From positions 4,092,001-4,156,000 of the forward strand of contig NZ_LT607410.1 in NCBI RefSeq assembly GCF_900091515.1: 64,000 nt of DNA, read 5' to 3'. The DNA comes from Micromonospora purpureochromogenes. Its GTDB lineage: Bacteria; Actinomycetota; Actinomycetes; Mycobacteriales; Micromonosporaceae. Of the stretch, positions 46,472 through 54,462 are shown in pieces. A program made the position numbers and the translations under genes. The notes under the pieces are model-generated. The model worked only from the letters and a program-made list of their open reading frames with translations. It was not told the origin of the DNA and ran no database searches. The stretch's first letter is position 1; each line of letters opens with the position of its first letter.

Positions 46472-47133
46472 ACGAACCGGTCGCCAGTGACACGTACGCC
46501 GCGCACGTCCGCCGCCTGGCCGAGCTGACCGGCCGGGTCCGGGCCCAGCGGGCCGAGGCGCAGGCCTGGCACGACAAGCAGTGCACCGCCGCCGAACGGG
46601 TGGTGGCCGAGGCGACCGCGCAGCTGCGCCGGGCCGAGGCCGAGGTCGCCGAGGCCCGGTCCATGGTGGAGCGGGTCGACGCCGAGGTCGGGCACCTCTG
46701 GGCGGAGCTGCGGGGCCGGCTGGGACTGGGCGGGCGGCGGCTCGGCCCGGCGCCGGGGCCGGCCCGGGACGCGGCCGGTGACCCGGTGTCGTCGCTGCGC
46801 GGGGTGCGGGAGCTGCTGGACCGGGCCGGGCAGCCGGGTGAGCTGCCCGGGTCGGTGAACCCGCTGCTGGCGCTCTGCGGGGCGGCGGGAGCGCTGGTCG
46901 CGTACGGCCTCGGGGCGGGCGCCCGCGCGCTCGGCCACCGCTACGGCGGTGACCTGGCGGTGGGGATGCCGGTGCTGGCCCTGGTCGTGACGCTGCTCGG
47001 ACCGCTGGCCGGCCTGGCGCCGGCGAAGCGGCTGGCCGACCGGCGGCACGCCCTGCTGGGGCCGCGGCCGATGGCGATCGTGCTGGTCGCCGGGGTGGCG
47101 ACCACGGTGGCCCTGCTGGTGCTGACCCGCTGA
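46468..47133 (+). CDS. Coiled-coil membrane protein, last gene of the FtsK-type operon
   Basis: This 221-aa protein has an N-terminal coiled coil (HVRRLAELTGRVRAQRAEAQ, VVAEATAQLRRAEAEVAEAR) followed by about three membrane helices (LLALCGAAGALVAYGLGAG, LAVGMPVLALVVTLLGPL, MAIVLVAGVATTVALLVL). ATG 46468 overlaps the ATPase stop (ATGA). It could anchor the motor, which has its own coiled coil, at the membrane. Family unknown. Confidence 0.8.
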   Translation: MNEPVASDTYAAHVRRLAELTGRVRAQRAEAQAWHDKQCTAAERVVAEATAQLRRAEAEVAEARSMVERVDAEVGHLWAELRGRLGLGGRRLGPAPGPARDAAGDPVSSLRGVRELLDRAGQPGELPGSVNPLLALCGAAGALVAYGLGAGARALGHRYGGDLAVGMPVLALVVTLLGPLAGLAPAKRLADRRHALLGPRPMAIVLVAGVATTVALLVLTR

Positions 47134-47161
47134 ACCCGGCGGTCCGGCCGGGTTGAGGCGG

Positions 47162-47185
47162 GACCGGGCGGCGGGCCGCCCGGTC
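47162..47185. terminator. Bidirectional terminator
   Basis: GACCGGGCGGC pairs exactly with 47175-47185 around a very small loop, between convergent stops at 47133 and 47208. Confidence 0.75.
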
Positions 47186-47207
47186 GGCTCGGTGGACGGG
47201 TCGAGGC

Positions 47208-48476
47208 TCAGGCGGGGACCGCGACGGCCTCGCGCAGCAGCCGGCGGGCCAGCACCAGCCGGTCGGCGTCGTCGTCCAGGCCGGGCAGGTCGCCCACCCG
47301 GGTGACGGTGCCGGTGAGCAGGGTGCGCACCGCCGGCTCGCAGGTGCCGGGCAGGGTGAGAGTCCGGTCGGGCAGCCGCAGCGCCACCCGGTGGTCGTCG
47401 GTGGCGGTGAGCTGCCAGCGCAGCCCGGCCCGCGGGGCGATCCGGCTGTCGGCGTCGAGCGCGGCGAGCGCGGCGGCCTGGGCGAGGGGCCGGATCGGGG
47501 CCGGCCGGGCGGCGGGCCAGGCGCGCTGCCGCAGCCGGGCGGCGACCGCCGCCGGGTCGACCCGCAGCAGCCAGTCCCGCAGCGCCTCGACGGTCTCGGT
47601 CAGCTCGGGCTCGACGGCGTCGGGGTCGGCGACGTCGGTGCCGAAGGGCAGCCCGGCGCGCAGCCGGGGATCCTCGGCGGCCAGGGTGAGCAGTTCCTCG
47701 ACCATGGCGTACCGGGTCAGCGCGCGGATGCCGACGGTCAGGTGCAGCGAGCTGGACTCCTGCGCCCGGGCGCTGTGCAGCCAGCCGCGCGGCAGGTAGA
47801 GCGCGTCGCCGGGGGCGAGCACCACGTCCAGCGCGGCGGGCCCGTCGGCGGTGGCGGCGACCTCGTCGGCCCGCCCGCCCCAGGGTTGCTGCTCCAGCGG
47901 GTCGGGCAGCACCGGCGGGTGGATGCGCCAGTGCTTGCGGCCGTCGACCTGGAGCACGAAGACGTCGTGGGTGTCGTAGTGGGTGGCGAAGCCCTGGCTG
48001 CCGGCCGGGGTCAGATAGGCGTTGACCTGCAACGGCTGGGACAGCGCGGTGCCGAGGTCGCGCGCGAAGTCGACCAGGGCGGGCCAGGTGCGGTGCAGTC
48101 CCTGGAGCACCAGCGTGGCGCCGGAGGCGTACAGCTCCAGCACCTTCTCGTCGAGGACCTGGTCGGTGATCTCGGCGCCGGCGCCGCCGCCGCCGGTGTA
48201 GCGCGCCGCCGGCACGAGCTGGCCGTCCCTGGCCACCCGCAGGAACGGGGTACGCAGACCCCGGCGGCTGAGCAGCTCGTCGGCGTCGGCGGGGCTGAGC
48301 AGGTCGGTGAAGCCGTCCGGGTTGGGCAGCTCGTCGGCGCGGGAGAGCAGCGGGGCCCGTCCCCAGTGGGCGGCGGCGAACTTCGCCGGCTCCACGCTGG
48401 CGCAGCGCGCCAGGGCCGCGGCGGCGGACGGAACCGCCGGGCGGCCGTGGCCGCCCGGCGGGTCGATGATCGTCAT
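47208..48476 (-). CDS. JmjC-type cupin oxygenase (cupin_4, RoxA-like)
   Basis: This 422-aa 2-oxoglutarate/iron oxygenase resembles ribosomal oxygenases of the YcfD/RoxA type. The iron triad is His166 and Asp168 (FATHYDTHDVF) plus the distal His234 (YLPRGWLHSA). The cupin occupies about residues 110-260 and a C-terminal winged-helix-like region follows. Such enzymes hydroxylate protein side chains. Here the gene starts only 7 bases after a repeat-built small peptide gene on the same strand, which makes that peptide a plausible substrate in place of a ribosomal protein. GTCATG at 48476 gives the start. Confidence 0.9.
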   Translation of the reverse strand: MTIIDPPGGHGRPAVPSAAAALARCASVEPAKFAAAHWGRAPLLSRADELPNPDGFTDLLSPADADELLSRRGLRTPFLRVARDGQLVPAARYTGGGGAGAEITDQVLDEKVLELYASGATLVLQGLHRTWPALVDFARDLGTALSQPLQVNAYLTPAGSQGFATHYDTHDVFVLQVDGRKHWRIHPPVLPDPLEQQPWGGRADEVAATADGPAALDVVLAPGDALYLPRGWLHSARAQESSSLHLTVGIRALTRYAMVEELLTLAAEDPRLRAGLPFGTDVADPDAVEPELTETVEALRDWLLRVDPAAVAARLRQRAWPAARPAPIRPLAQAAALAALDADSRIAPRAGLRWQLTATDDHRVALRLPDRTLTLPGTCEPAVRTLLTGTVTRVGDLPGLDDDADRLVLARRLLREAVAVPA

Positions 48477-48483
48477 GACGTCG

Positions 48484-48774
48484 TCAGCGCGCGCCGCCGT
48501 CGGCGCCGCCGTCCTGCTGGCCCGGGGTCGCACCGCCGTCGGCCGGACCCTCGGCACCACCGTCGGCGCCACCGTCCTGCTGGCCGGGGGTGGCGCCACC
48601 GTCGGCCGGACCCTCGGCACCCTGGTCGGCGCCCTGGTCGGCGCCGCGCTCCGCACCACGGTCCGCGCCGCCGTCGGCGCCGCCGTCCTGGTGACCGGGA
48701 GTCGCGCCACCGTCGGCCGGGCCTTCGAGGCCGCCGCCGCTGGTGGTCTGCATGTCGTCGTCGTTGAGTGCCAT
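48484..48774 (-). CDS. Repeat-built Asp/Gly/Ala-rich peptide, candidate RiPP-type precursor
   Basis: The 96-aa product starts with a distinct leader-like segment, MALNDDDMQTTSGGG. Three near-identical 21-residue units then follow, at 17-37, 54-74 and 75-95. Each begins EGPADGGATPG and ends DGGADGGA; a 16-residue variant lies between the first two. It contains many Asp and no Cys, Lys, Phe or Trp. The next gene downstream, 7 bases away, is a JmjC-type hydroxylase. The design (short leader, tandem cores, adjacent oxygenase) fits a multi-core modified peptide, but a disordered structural protein is possible. ATG 48774 is preceded by GGGAGCACCC. Confidence 0.72.
   Translation of the reverse strand: MALNDDDMQTTSGGGLEGPADGGATPGHQDGGADGGADRGAERGADQGADQGAEGPADGGATPGQQDGGADGGAEGPADGGATPGQQDGGADGGAR
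48490..48726 (-). repeat. 63-bp coding tandem repeat
   Basis: Three 63-bp units (48726-48664, 48615-48553, 48552-48490) encode the 21-residue repeats of the small peptide. The last two differ by only a few bases, implying recent duplication or gene conversion. Confidence 0.85.
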
Positions 48775-48995
48775 GGGTGCTCCCTCGGGTGTGCCGCCCC
48801 GCCGCAGGCGGGGTCCGTCGTGCAGCGGGTGGTACCCCACGCGCGATCTTCTCTAACCACACCGTAGACGGCGGGACCCGGCGGGCGGGACAGTTCGCCC
48901 GGCCCCGCCGGGGCGCACCGGCGCGCCGCGAACCGGGCGCGGCGGCGACGGCGGTGCCAGGATGGGGGGACGGCCCGTCCGGCAGGGAGGTCACC

Positions 48996-49742
48996 ATGGG
49001 GCAGCCGCAGCCCGCACCGCTGACGCCGCTGGCCGAGGACTGGCAGCGGGCCCTGGCCGTGGTGGCCCACCCCGACGACCTGGAGTTCGGCGCGGCCGCC
49101 GCCGTCGCCCGGTGGACCGGGCAGGGCAAGGAGATCGTCTACTGCCTGGTCACCAGCGGCGAGGCCGGCATCGACGGGACGACCCCGGAGCGGGCCCGGG
49201 TGGTGCGCGAGGAGGAACAGCGCGCCTCGGCCGCCGTGGTCGGGGTGAGCACGGTGGAGTTCCTCGGCCGGCCCGACGGGCTGGAGTACGGCGTGCCGCT
49301 GCGCCGGGCGATCGCCGAGGTGATCCGGCGGCACCGCCCCGACGTGGTGATCACCAACAACTTCCGCGACACCTGGGACGGGGCGTACGCGCTCAACCAG
49401 GCCGACCACATCGCGACCGGGCGGGCCGTGCTCGACGCGGCCCGCGACGCCGGCAACCGGTGGATCTTTCCGGAGCAGCTGACCGGCGGTGTGGGGCCGT
49501 GGAACCGGGTCCGGGAGGTGTGGGCCGCGGCCTCGCCGCTGTCCCGGCACGGGGTGGACGTCACCGCCACCTTCGCCGCCGGGCTGGCCTCGCTGCGCGC
49601 GCACGACGCCTACCTGCGGGGGCTCGGCGACGGCGGGTTCGACCCGGCGGAGTTCCTGGAGAGCATCAGCCGCCCGGTCGGCACCCGGCTCGGGGTCCGC
49701 TACGGCGCCGCGTTCGAGGTCTTCCCGCTGGGCCTGCACTAG
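48996..49742 (+). CDS. PIG-L family deacetylase
   Basis: The 248-aa enzyme has the PIG-L zinc motif AHPDDLEFG near residue 25, the second ligand region NNFRDTWDGAYALNQADHI and a late VGTRLGVRYGAAFEVF strand. Relatives (MshB, Mca, LmbE) remove acetyl groups from glucosaminyl-inositols or cleave mycothiol conjugates. Length is shorter than MshB (about 300 aa), so it is an additional member. GGCAGGGAGG precedes ATG 48996. It is divergent from the peptide-oxygenase pair. Confidence 0.9.
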   Translation: MGQPQPAPLTPLAEDWQRALAVVAHPDDLEFGAAAAVARWTGQGKEIVYCLVTSGEAGIDGTTPERARVVREEEQRASAAVVGVSTVEFLGRPDGLEYGVPLRRAIAEVIRRHRPDVVITNNFRDTWDGAYALNQADHIATGRAVLDAARDAGNRWIFPEQLTGGVGPWNRVREVWAAASPLSRHGVDVTATFAAGLASLRAHDAYLRGLGDGGFDPAEFLESISRPVGTRLGVRYGAAFEVFPLGLH

Positions 49743-49751
49743 GCGGCAGCG

Positions 49752-50501
49752 ATGATCCTGGTCGGCACCTCGGGATGGCAGTACCGCGACTGGCGGGAGC
49801 GCTTCTACCCGCCGAAGCTGCCGCAGCGGCTCTGGCTGGAGCACTTCACCACCCGGTTCGCCACCGTCGAGGTGAACAACGCCTTCTACCGGCTGCCCGA
49901 ACGGGAGACCTTCGCCGCCTGGCGGGCGCGTACCCCGGAGGACTTCTGCGTGGCGGTGAAGATGAGCCGCTACCTGACCCACATCAAGCGGCTGCGCGAC
50001 CCGGCCGAGCCGGTCGCCCGGTTCCTGGGCCGGGCCACCGCGCTCGGCGACCGGCTCGGGCCGGTGCTGGTGCAGCTCCCGCCGAACCTGCCCGCCGATC
50101 CGGCGGCGCTGGACGCCACCCTGCGCCTCTTCCCGGCCGAGGTGCGGGTGGCCGTGGAACCCCGGCACCCGTCCTGGTGGACGGCGCCGGTGCGGCAGGT
50201 GCTGGAACGCCGGCGGGCCGCGCTGGTCTGGGCGGACCGGCGGGGCCGGCCGGTGACGCCGCTGTGGCGCACCACGGACTTCGGCTACCTGCGGCTGCAC
50301 GAGGGCCGCGCGCAGCCGTGGCCGCGCTACGGCCGGGCCGCGCTCGCCTCCTGGGTACGCCGCCTCGCCGAGACCTTCGACGACGCCGAGCCGGCGTACG
50401 TCTACTTCAACAACGACCCGGGCGGGGCGGCGGTGGTCGACGCCGTCGCGTTCGCCGGGCTGGCCCGCCGGGCGGGGCGCCCGGTCAGCCGGACGGCCTG
50501 A
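49752..50501 (+). CDS. DUF72-family protein
   Basis: The 249-aa TIM-barrel-like protein is DUF72: ILVGTSGWQYRDWRERFYP at the start, then FATVEVNNAFYRLPERETF, FCVAVKMSRYLTHIKRL, VLVQLPPNLPAD and YVYFNNDPGGAAV at the end. Its function is unproven. It follows the deacetylase by 9 bases, in one operon. A second, diverged DUF72 gene lies 800 bases away on the other strand. Confidence 0.92.
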   Translation: MILVGTSGWQYRDWRERFYPPKLPQRLWLEHFTTRFATVEVNNAFYRLPERETFAAWRARTPEDFCVAVKMSRYLTHIKRLRDPAEPVARFLGRATALGDRLGPVLVQLPPNLPADPAALDATLRLFPAEVRVAVEPRHPSWWTAPVRQVLERRRAALVWADRRGRPVTPLWRTTDFGYLRLHEGRAQPWPRYGRAALASWVRRLAETFDDAEPAYVYFNNDPGGAAVVDAVAFAGLARRAGRPVSRTA

Positions 50502-50528
50502 GGTGCCCGGGCCCGGAGCACGCGGCGG

Positions 50529-50550
50529 CCCGCCCCGCCGGAGGGGCGGG
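50529..50550. terminator. Terminator between convergent genes
   Basis: CCCGCCCC pairs with GGGGCGGG around a 6-nt loop, between stops at 50501 and 50563. Confidence 0.7.
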
Positions 50551-50562
50551 ACGGGCCATGGG

Positions 50563-50991
50563 TCACGGCATCATCCGTTGCAGGTCACTGGGCATGGTGT
50601 CCTTCACGTCGTCCCACTGGCCCTGGGTCACGTGCCGGCTCAGGGCGTCCAGCACCACCTGCACCACGCGCTCGGTGCCGCCCTCGACGTCGTACGGAAA
50701 GTGCCGCCGGACCTCGAGAAGAAAGTCGTCCCGATTGAGCTTGATCGGCACGTCCATCGGCTTCCAGCCGTCGAAGTAGATCCCGCGGACCAGCACCGGC
50801 AACTGCGCGGCGAACTCCACGCTCTCCTGCACCGGCATCCGGTCGCGCAGCAGGTGCAGAACGGTGCGCAGCGCGCAGTAGGACTGGTTGCGTTGCTCCT
50901 TCGGCCAACCGTATGCCTGTTCGATGTCCTTGAGCATCAGGTTCGTCTTCTCCAAAGAGGACTCGAACGCCGATTTCAGCTGCTCAGCCAT
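50563..50991 (-). CDS. DUF2267-family protein
   Basis: The 142-aa protein is DUF2267: YCALRTVLHLLRDRMPVQES, AQLPVLVRGIYFDGWKP and FLLEVRRHFPYDVEGGTERVVQ-like helices (written here in part). The family is abundant in actinobacteria and often found with stress genes; its biochemical role is unknown. ATG 50991 overlaps the end of a possible small upstream gene. Confidence 0.9.
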   Translation of the reverse strand: MAEQLKSAFESSLEKTNLMLKDIEQAYGWPKEQRNQSYCALRTVLHLLRDRMPVQESVEFAAQLPVLVRGIYFDGWKPMDVPIKLNRDDFLLEVRRHFPYDVEGGTERVVQVVLDALSRHVTQGQWDDVKDTMPSDLQRMMP

Positions 50992-51175
50992 CTGTCCACC
51001 CCCGTGCGTCGTCTTCCCACCGTCGGTCGTCAGCGCGGCGCGGCGGCCCGCTCGGCCCCCGCCAGAGCCGGGTCGGCCGGAACCGCCCGGGTCGCGCGCG
51101 GGCGTTGCCGTCGGCCGTACCGACCACGTGCAGCACCCCGCCGCGTCGCCTGTCCGTCACGACCCGAACCGCCAT
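50984..51175 (-). CDS. Possible small basic protein (63 aa)
   Basis: The frame starts MAVRVVTDRRRGGVLHVVGT and ends WEDDARGWTDG, overlapping the DUF2267 start by 8 bases. The main support is a very good ribosome binding site (GGAGGTGTCCC) before ATG 51175. The sequence is Arg-rich and not recognised. It may be a short upstream gene coupled to DUF2267. Confidence 0.45.
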   Translation of the reverse strand: MAVRVVTDRRRGGVLHVVGTADGNARARPGRFRPTRLWRGPSGPPRRADDRRWEDDARGWTDG

Positions 51176-51296
51176 GGGACACCTCCGTCGCTGTCGGCCT
51201 CACGTTCCGTCGGTCGACGGACCGCAGACACCACCATGCTGCGCGGCCAACGGGTGACCCGGCGTCACCCCGACCGGGTGAACTCCGGCGACCGCG

Positions 51297-52169
51297 TCAG
51301 CCGGCGTCGAGGAACCCGGCCAGGGTGGCGGCGTTGGTCTGGGCAAAATCGCGGTAACAATTGTTCATCAGCACGTGGGTCTGCCCGGCCGAGTCGGCCA
51401 GCTCGCGCAGCTTCGGCGCCCAGTCCCGCAACTCCCGGTCGGAGTAGTGGTAGCCGAACTTCTCGTGGATGTCCTTGCTGGTCCACTTGTCGCTGTGCCC
51501 GTGGAAGCGCACCACCGCGAGGTCCGCGGTGGCGGCCAGCACCGGGGGTACGGACGAGCGGTGCCCCTGCGGCATGTCCACGCAGACGTACGGCAGCCGG
51601 TGCTTGCGCAGGAAGGCCACGGTCTCGTCGGCGTTGGCGCCGTCGAACCAGGAGGCGTGCCGGAACTCGAAGACCGGCCGCAGCGGGCGGCAGCGCCGCT
51701 CCACCTCCAGCAGGTACTCCTTGTTCTCCCGCTTGATGGTGAACCAGGGCGGGAACTGGAACAGCACCGCGCCGAGCTTGCCGGCCGCCACCAGCGGGTC
51801 CAGCGCGGACAGGAACCGGGTCCAGACCTCCTCGTACGCCTGCGCGGGCAGGTCGTCCGGGTAGAGGTTCTTCTTCTCCGTCTCCGGGCGCAGGTCCTTG
51901 TAGAGCGCGGACACCTTCGTCGGGTGCCCGGTCAGCAGGCTGAACGCCTTGACGTTGAAGGTGAACCCCGCCGGGGTGCGCTCGGCCCACAGCTGGGCGG
52001 TCCGTTCGGCCGGCGGCGAGTAGTAGGTGGCGTCCACCTCGACCAGCGGAAAGCGCCGGGCGTAGTACGCGAGGCGCTTCTCCGGGGTGTCCGCGGTCTG
52101 CGGGTACCACCCGGACTCCAGCAGGGTCCGGTCGGTCCAGGACGCGGTGCCCACCTTGATGTCACCCAT
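51297..52169 (-). CDS. DUF72-family protein (second copy)
   Basis: The 290-aa DUF72 protein reads IKVGTASWTDRTLLESGWYP, then PLVEVDATYYSPPAERTAQL, FNVKAFSLLTGHPTKV, AVLFQFPPWFTI and FEFRHASWFDG. It is longer than, and well diverged from, the copy at 49752, so the two are not a recent duplication. It stands as a single gene. Confidence 0.92.
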   Translation of the reverse strand: MGDIKVGTASWTDRTLLESGWYPQTADTPEKRLAYYARRFPLVEVDATYYSPPAERTAQLWAERTPAGFTFNVKAFSLLTGHPTKVSALYKDLRPETEKKNLYPDDLPAQAYEEVWTRFLSALDPLVAAGKLGAVLFQFPPWFTIKRENKEYLLEVERRCRPLRPVFEFRHASWFDGANADETVAFLRKHRLPYVCVDMPQGHRSSVPPVLAATADLAVVRFHGHSDKWTSKDIHEKFGYHYSDRELRDWAPKLRELADSAGQTHVLMNNCYRDFAQTNAATLAGFLDAG

Positions 52170-52220
52170 GCAAGGAGTTCACCGCGCCCGGAGCTGACCG
52201 GCAACCGCGACGCACGCCGC

Positions 52221-52619
52221 TCAGGCGGCCCGCCGCTCCCGCGTCTGCTTGCAGGCCACACAGGAGGTGGCCGACGGGAAGATCTCCAGGCGCTCGACCG
52301 GGATCGGCGCCGAGCAGCCCTCGCAGAAGCCGTAGGTGCCCTCTTCCAGGCGGGTCAGCGCGTGCTCGAACTGGGCGCGACGATCGAGGATCGTGCGCAG
52401 CAACGACTGCGCGGTGTCCCGTTCGGCGGTCTTGGTGCCGCTGTCGGCCTGGTCGTCGCCGGCGGTGTCACCGACCTCCACCAGCCGCAGCACCTGGCTC
52501 TGCGCGACGGCCTGCTCGTACTCCGCGGACAGCTCGTCGTAGCGGGCCTGCAGGGAGAGTCGGATCTGGTCGATCTCCGCCTGGGATCGGCCCGTTCCGA
52601 CGGTGTCGTGGACGAGCAT
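52221..52619 (-). CDS. TraR/DksA-type zinc-finger protein
   Basis: The 132-aa protein has a long helical hairpin (residues 10-85, IDQIRLSLQARYDELSAEYE) followed by the four-Cys finger GFCEGCSAPIP...SCVACKQTRE. This is the shape of DksA/TraR proteins that enter the RNA polymerase secondary channel. Actinobacteria lean on RbpA and CarD instead, so the role here is uncertain. ATG 52619 follows AAAGGCAGG. Confidence 0.88.
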   Translation of the reverse strand: MLVHDTVGTGRSQAEIDQIRLSLQARYDELSAEYEQAVAQSQVLRLVEVGDTAGDDQADSGTKTAERDTAQSLLRTILDRRAQFEHALTRLEEGTYGFCEGCSAPIPVERLEIFPSATSCVACKQTRERRAA

Positions 52620-52735
52620 CGCTGCCTGCCTTTCGTGGGGCTCCGGCCCGGCCGGGCCGGTCGCCCGGATACGGTCCGCACGGGCGAGATCACCCGTGCT
52701 CTGTGAGCCGGGCGAATACCCACCTCCGCAGTGGA

Positions 52736-53455
52736 TCAAACCGACGAGTTTTTCCGGCCTCGGTCGACCGGTTCGTCCGGCTCGACGAGGGCCGGGTGCC
52801 GCGGGTCGTCGGCCCGGACCACCACGTCGGCGAAGGAGGTCGGGTCGACCTCGTCGGCGTACCGGGCGAAGGCGGGCAGGGTCCAGCGCAGCTCCGGGTC
52901 GGTACGCCGGGCCAGGGCGGCCGGCGAGAGCGCCAGGTGCACCGCGACGTCGAAGGGCAGCCCGCCGCCGAGCAGCAGCGCCCCGCTGACCAGCAGCACC
53001 GCGCCGGGCGGCAGCGGGACGTACGCCGCCCGGCTGGCCCGGTCGGTCGCCGGGTCCCAGAGGGAGGGCAGCACCTGCCCGGAGCCGCCCGGGCCGGCCG
53101 GGTCGAGCACCTCGCGGCGCAGCCCGGCCTCGTCGGTCCAGCTCTCGTAGTACGCGTCCGGGTTGGTCCGGCCCTGCTCGAAGCGGATCGAGGCGGGCCG
53201 CAGGAAATCCTCGGCGCGCACGTGCAGCACCGGGCGGCCGAGCGCGCGCAGCGGGTCGACCAGCGCCTCGGCGAGGCGCTGCGGTGCGGCGGCCGGCGGG
53301 CCGTCGAGGGCGACCCGCAGTCGGCCGGGCCGGTCGGCCGCAGCGTCGGGGCCCGCACCGGTCACGGCCGGGAGGCCCGGCTCGGGGGCGGCGGCGAGGA
53401 GCCGCTCGGTCAGCTCGGCGACGAGCCGCTCGGGCGAGATGGGTCGGACGCGCAT
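52736..53455 (-). CDS. Uridine kinase-like P-loop protein, P-loop degenerate
   Basis: The 239-aa protein resembles actinobacterial proteins annotated as uridine kinase: RLRVALDGPPAAAPQRLAEA at the P-loop position, HVRAEDFLRPASIRFEQG, NPDAYYESWTDEAGLRREVL and AVHLALSPAALARRTDPEL. The usual GxGKS/T is replaced by PPAAAPQ, so the Walker Lys is missing. Nucleotide phosphorylation is therefore doubtful. A 32-bp tandem repeat lies just upstream. Confidence 0.75.
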   Translation of the reverse strand: MRVRPISPERLVAELTERLLAAAPEPGLPAVTGAGPDAAADRPGRLRVALDGPPAAAPQRLAEALVDPLRALGRPVLHVRAEDFLRPASIRFEQGRTNPDAYYESWTDEAGLRREVLDPAGPGGSGQVLPSLWDPATDRASRAAYVPLPPGAVLLVSGALLLGGGLPFDVAVHLALSPAALARRTDPELRWTLPAFARYADEVDPTSFADVVVRADDPRHPALVEPDEPVDRGRKNSSV

Positions 53456-53459
53456 CCGA

Positions 53460-53587
53460 CCATGGTGCCCCGGCCGGTCGGCCGGTGCGGTCGATGATGC
53501 CCCGGCCGCTCAGCCGGTGCGGTCAGTGCTGCCCCGGGCGGTCAGCCGGTGCGGGCGAGGGTGGCTCGGGCGGTCAGCCGGTGCGGT
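53460..53587. repeat. 32-bp tandem repeat, four copies
   Basis: Units start at 53460, 53492, 53524 and 53556, each ending in CCGGTGCGG plus one base. The pattern runs into the 3' end of the winged-helix gene, whose last codons and stop form part of the next unit. The extra copies therefore look like duplications of that gene's tail. Confidence 0.8.
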
Positions 53588-54182
53588 CGATGGTGACCCG
53601 GGCGTCGTCGGCGAGCCGGTAGCCGACCCCGTAGACGGTGGTCACCAGGGGGACGTCCACGCCGACCTTGCCGCGCAGCCGGCGCACGTGCACGTCGACG
53701 GTGCGGACCCCGGCGTGCTCGTAACCCCAGACCGCGTTGAGCAGCTGCAACCGGGTGAAGACCCGGCGCGGGTGGGCGACCAGGTGCAGCAGCAGGTCGA
53801 ACTCCAGCCGGGTCAGCGGCAGCGGCTCGCCGTCGCGCAGCACGGACCGGGAGGAGGCCAGGATGTGCAGCGCCGGGATGGTCGGCGCGAGCGACCGGGC
53901 CGGGGACCGGCCGCCGGGCAGCGGCTCGGGCCACCGCTCGGCGGGGACACCGTTGGTGGTGATGGTGCCCTCACCGCGTTCCAACATCTCGCGGGCTGCC
54001 TCCAGCAGCCGGCGGGCCGGCGGGGTCAACGACTCCTCACACGCCAACGGGATGGACAGGGTCACGGTGAGCACGGGTGCGGCCGTGTTCGCCGGTCGGC
54101 GCTGGCCGCCGGGGGGACGACCGGGAACCGCAGGTTGGGACGTATGCCATCCGGCGCGCGACGAGGCGGGGCTGACCGACAT
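53574..54182 (-). CDS. Lone winged-helix (OmpR/PhoB-type) regulator
   Basis: The 202-aa protein ends in an OmpR-type DNA-binding domain ([54 protein letters not shown]). The receiver domain is absent; instead there is a 100-residue N-terminal region with LTVTLSIPLACEESLTPP. The start is supported by AAGGAGG before ATG 54182. A paralogue at 54463 has the same layout. How it is controlled without phosphorylation is unknown. Confidence 0.88.
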   Translation of the reverse strand: MSVSPASSRAGWHTSQPAVPGRPPGGQRRPANTAAPVLTVTLSIPLACEESLTPPARRLLEAAREMLERGEGTITTNGVPAERWPEPLPGGRSPARSLAPTIPALHILASSRSVLRDGEPLPLTRLEFDLLLHLVAHPRRVFTRLQLLNAVWGYEHAGVRTVDVHVRRLRGKVGVDVPLVTTVYGVGYRLADDARVTIDRTG

Positions 54183-54280
54183 GGTCCTCCTTGGCTGGTC
54201 CGGGTAAACCCACGGCCCGGGACGCCGCTTCATCGATGCTTCCCGGCCCCTGAGCGAGGGTCAAGGGGCGGCTACGTTGC

Positions 54281-54343
54281 ATGAATGTGACAATTGACGA
54301 ACACATCGCAGCCGAACCCTCGCTCTGCGTACGAGCCAGATGA
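54281..54343 (+). other. Possible 20-codon leader-like ORF
   Basis: ATG 54281 opens MNVTIDEHIAAEPSLCVRAR and stops at 54343. A TACGTT hexamer lies 4 nt before it. It looks like actinobacterial leader peptides but no gene follows on this strand, so it may be an orphan or chance frame. The rest of the gap 54183-54462 shows nothing. Confidence 0.3.
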
Positions 54344-54462
54344 TTACAGCAGAGTCGCCGGGGCGGCCGGATACGGGGGGTACCCGCTCCGGTTCACATT
54401 GGCCGGTCCGGCCCGACGCACCAGCGCGGACGGTCCCCGGGGCGCGCCGCGCCGGCGACCGG

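Noticed and set aside
48484..48774. CRISPR-like array
   Set aside because: The repeats are 63-bp coding units in one frame with no unique spacers, and no cas genes are present. No CRISPR array was found anywhere in the window.
53460..53587. CRISPR or integron-like array from the 32-bp periodicity
   Set aside because: The units are directly tandem with no spacers and match the 3' end of the adjacent gene.
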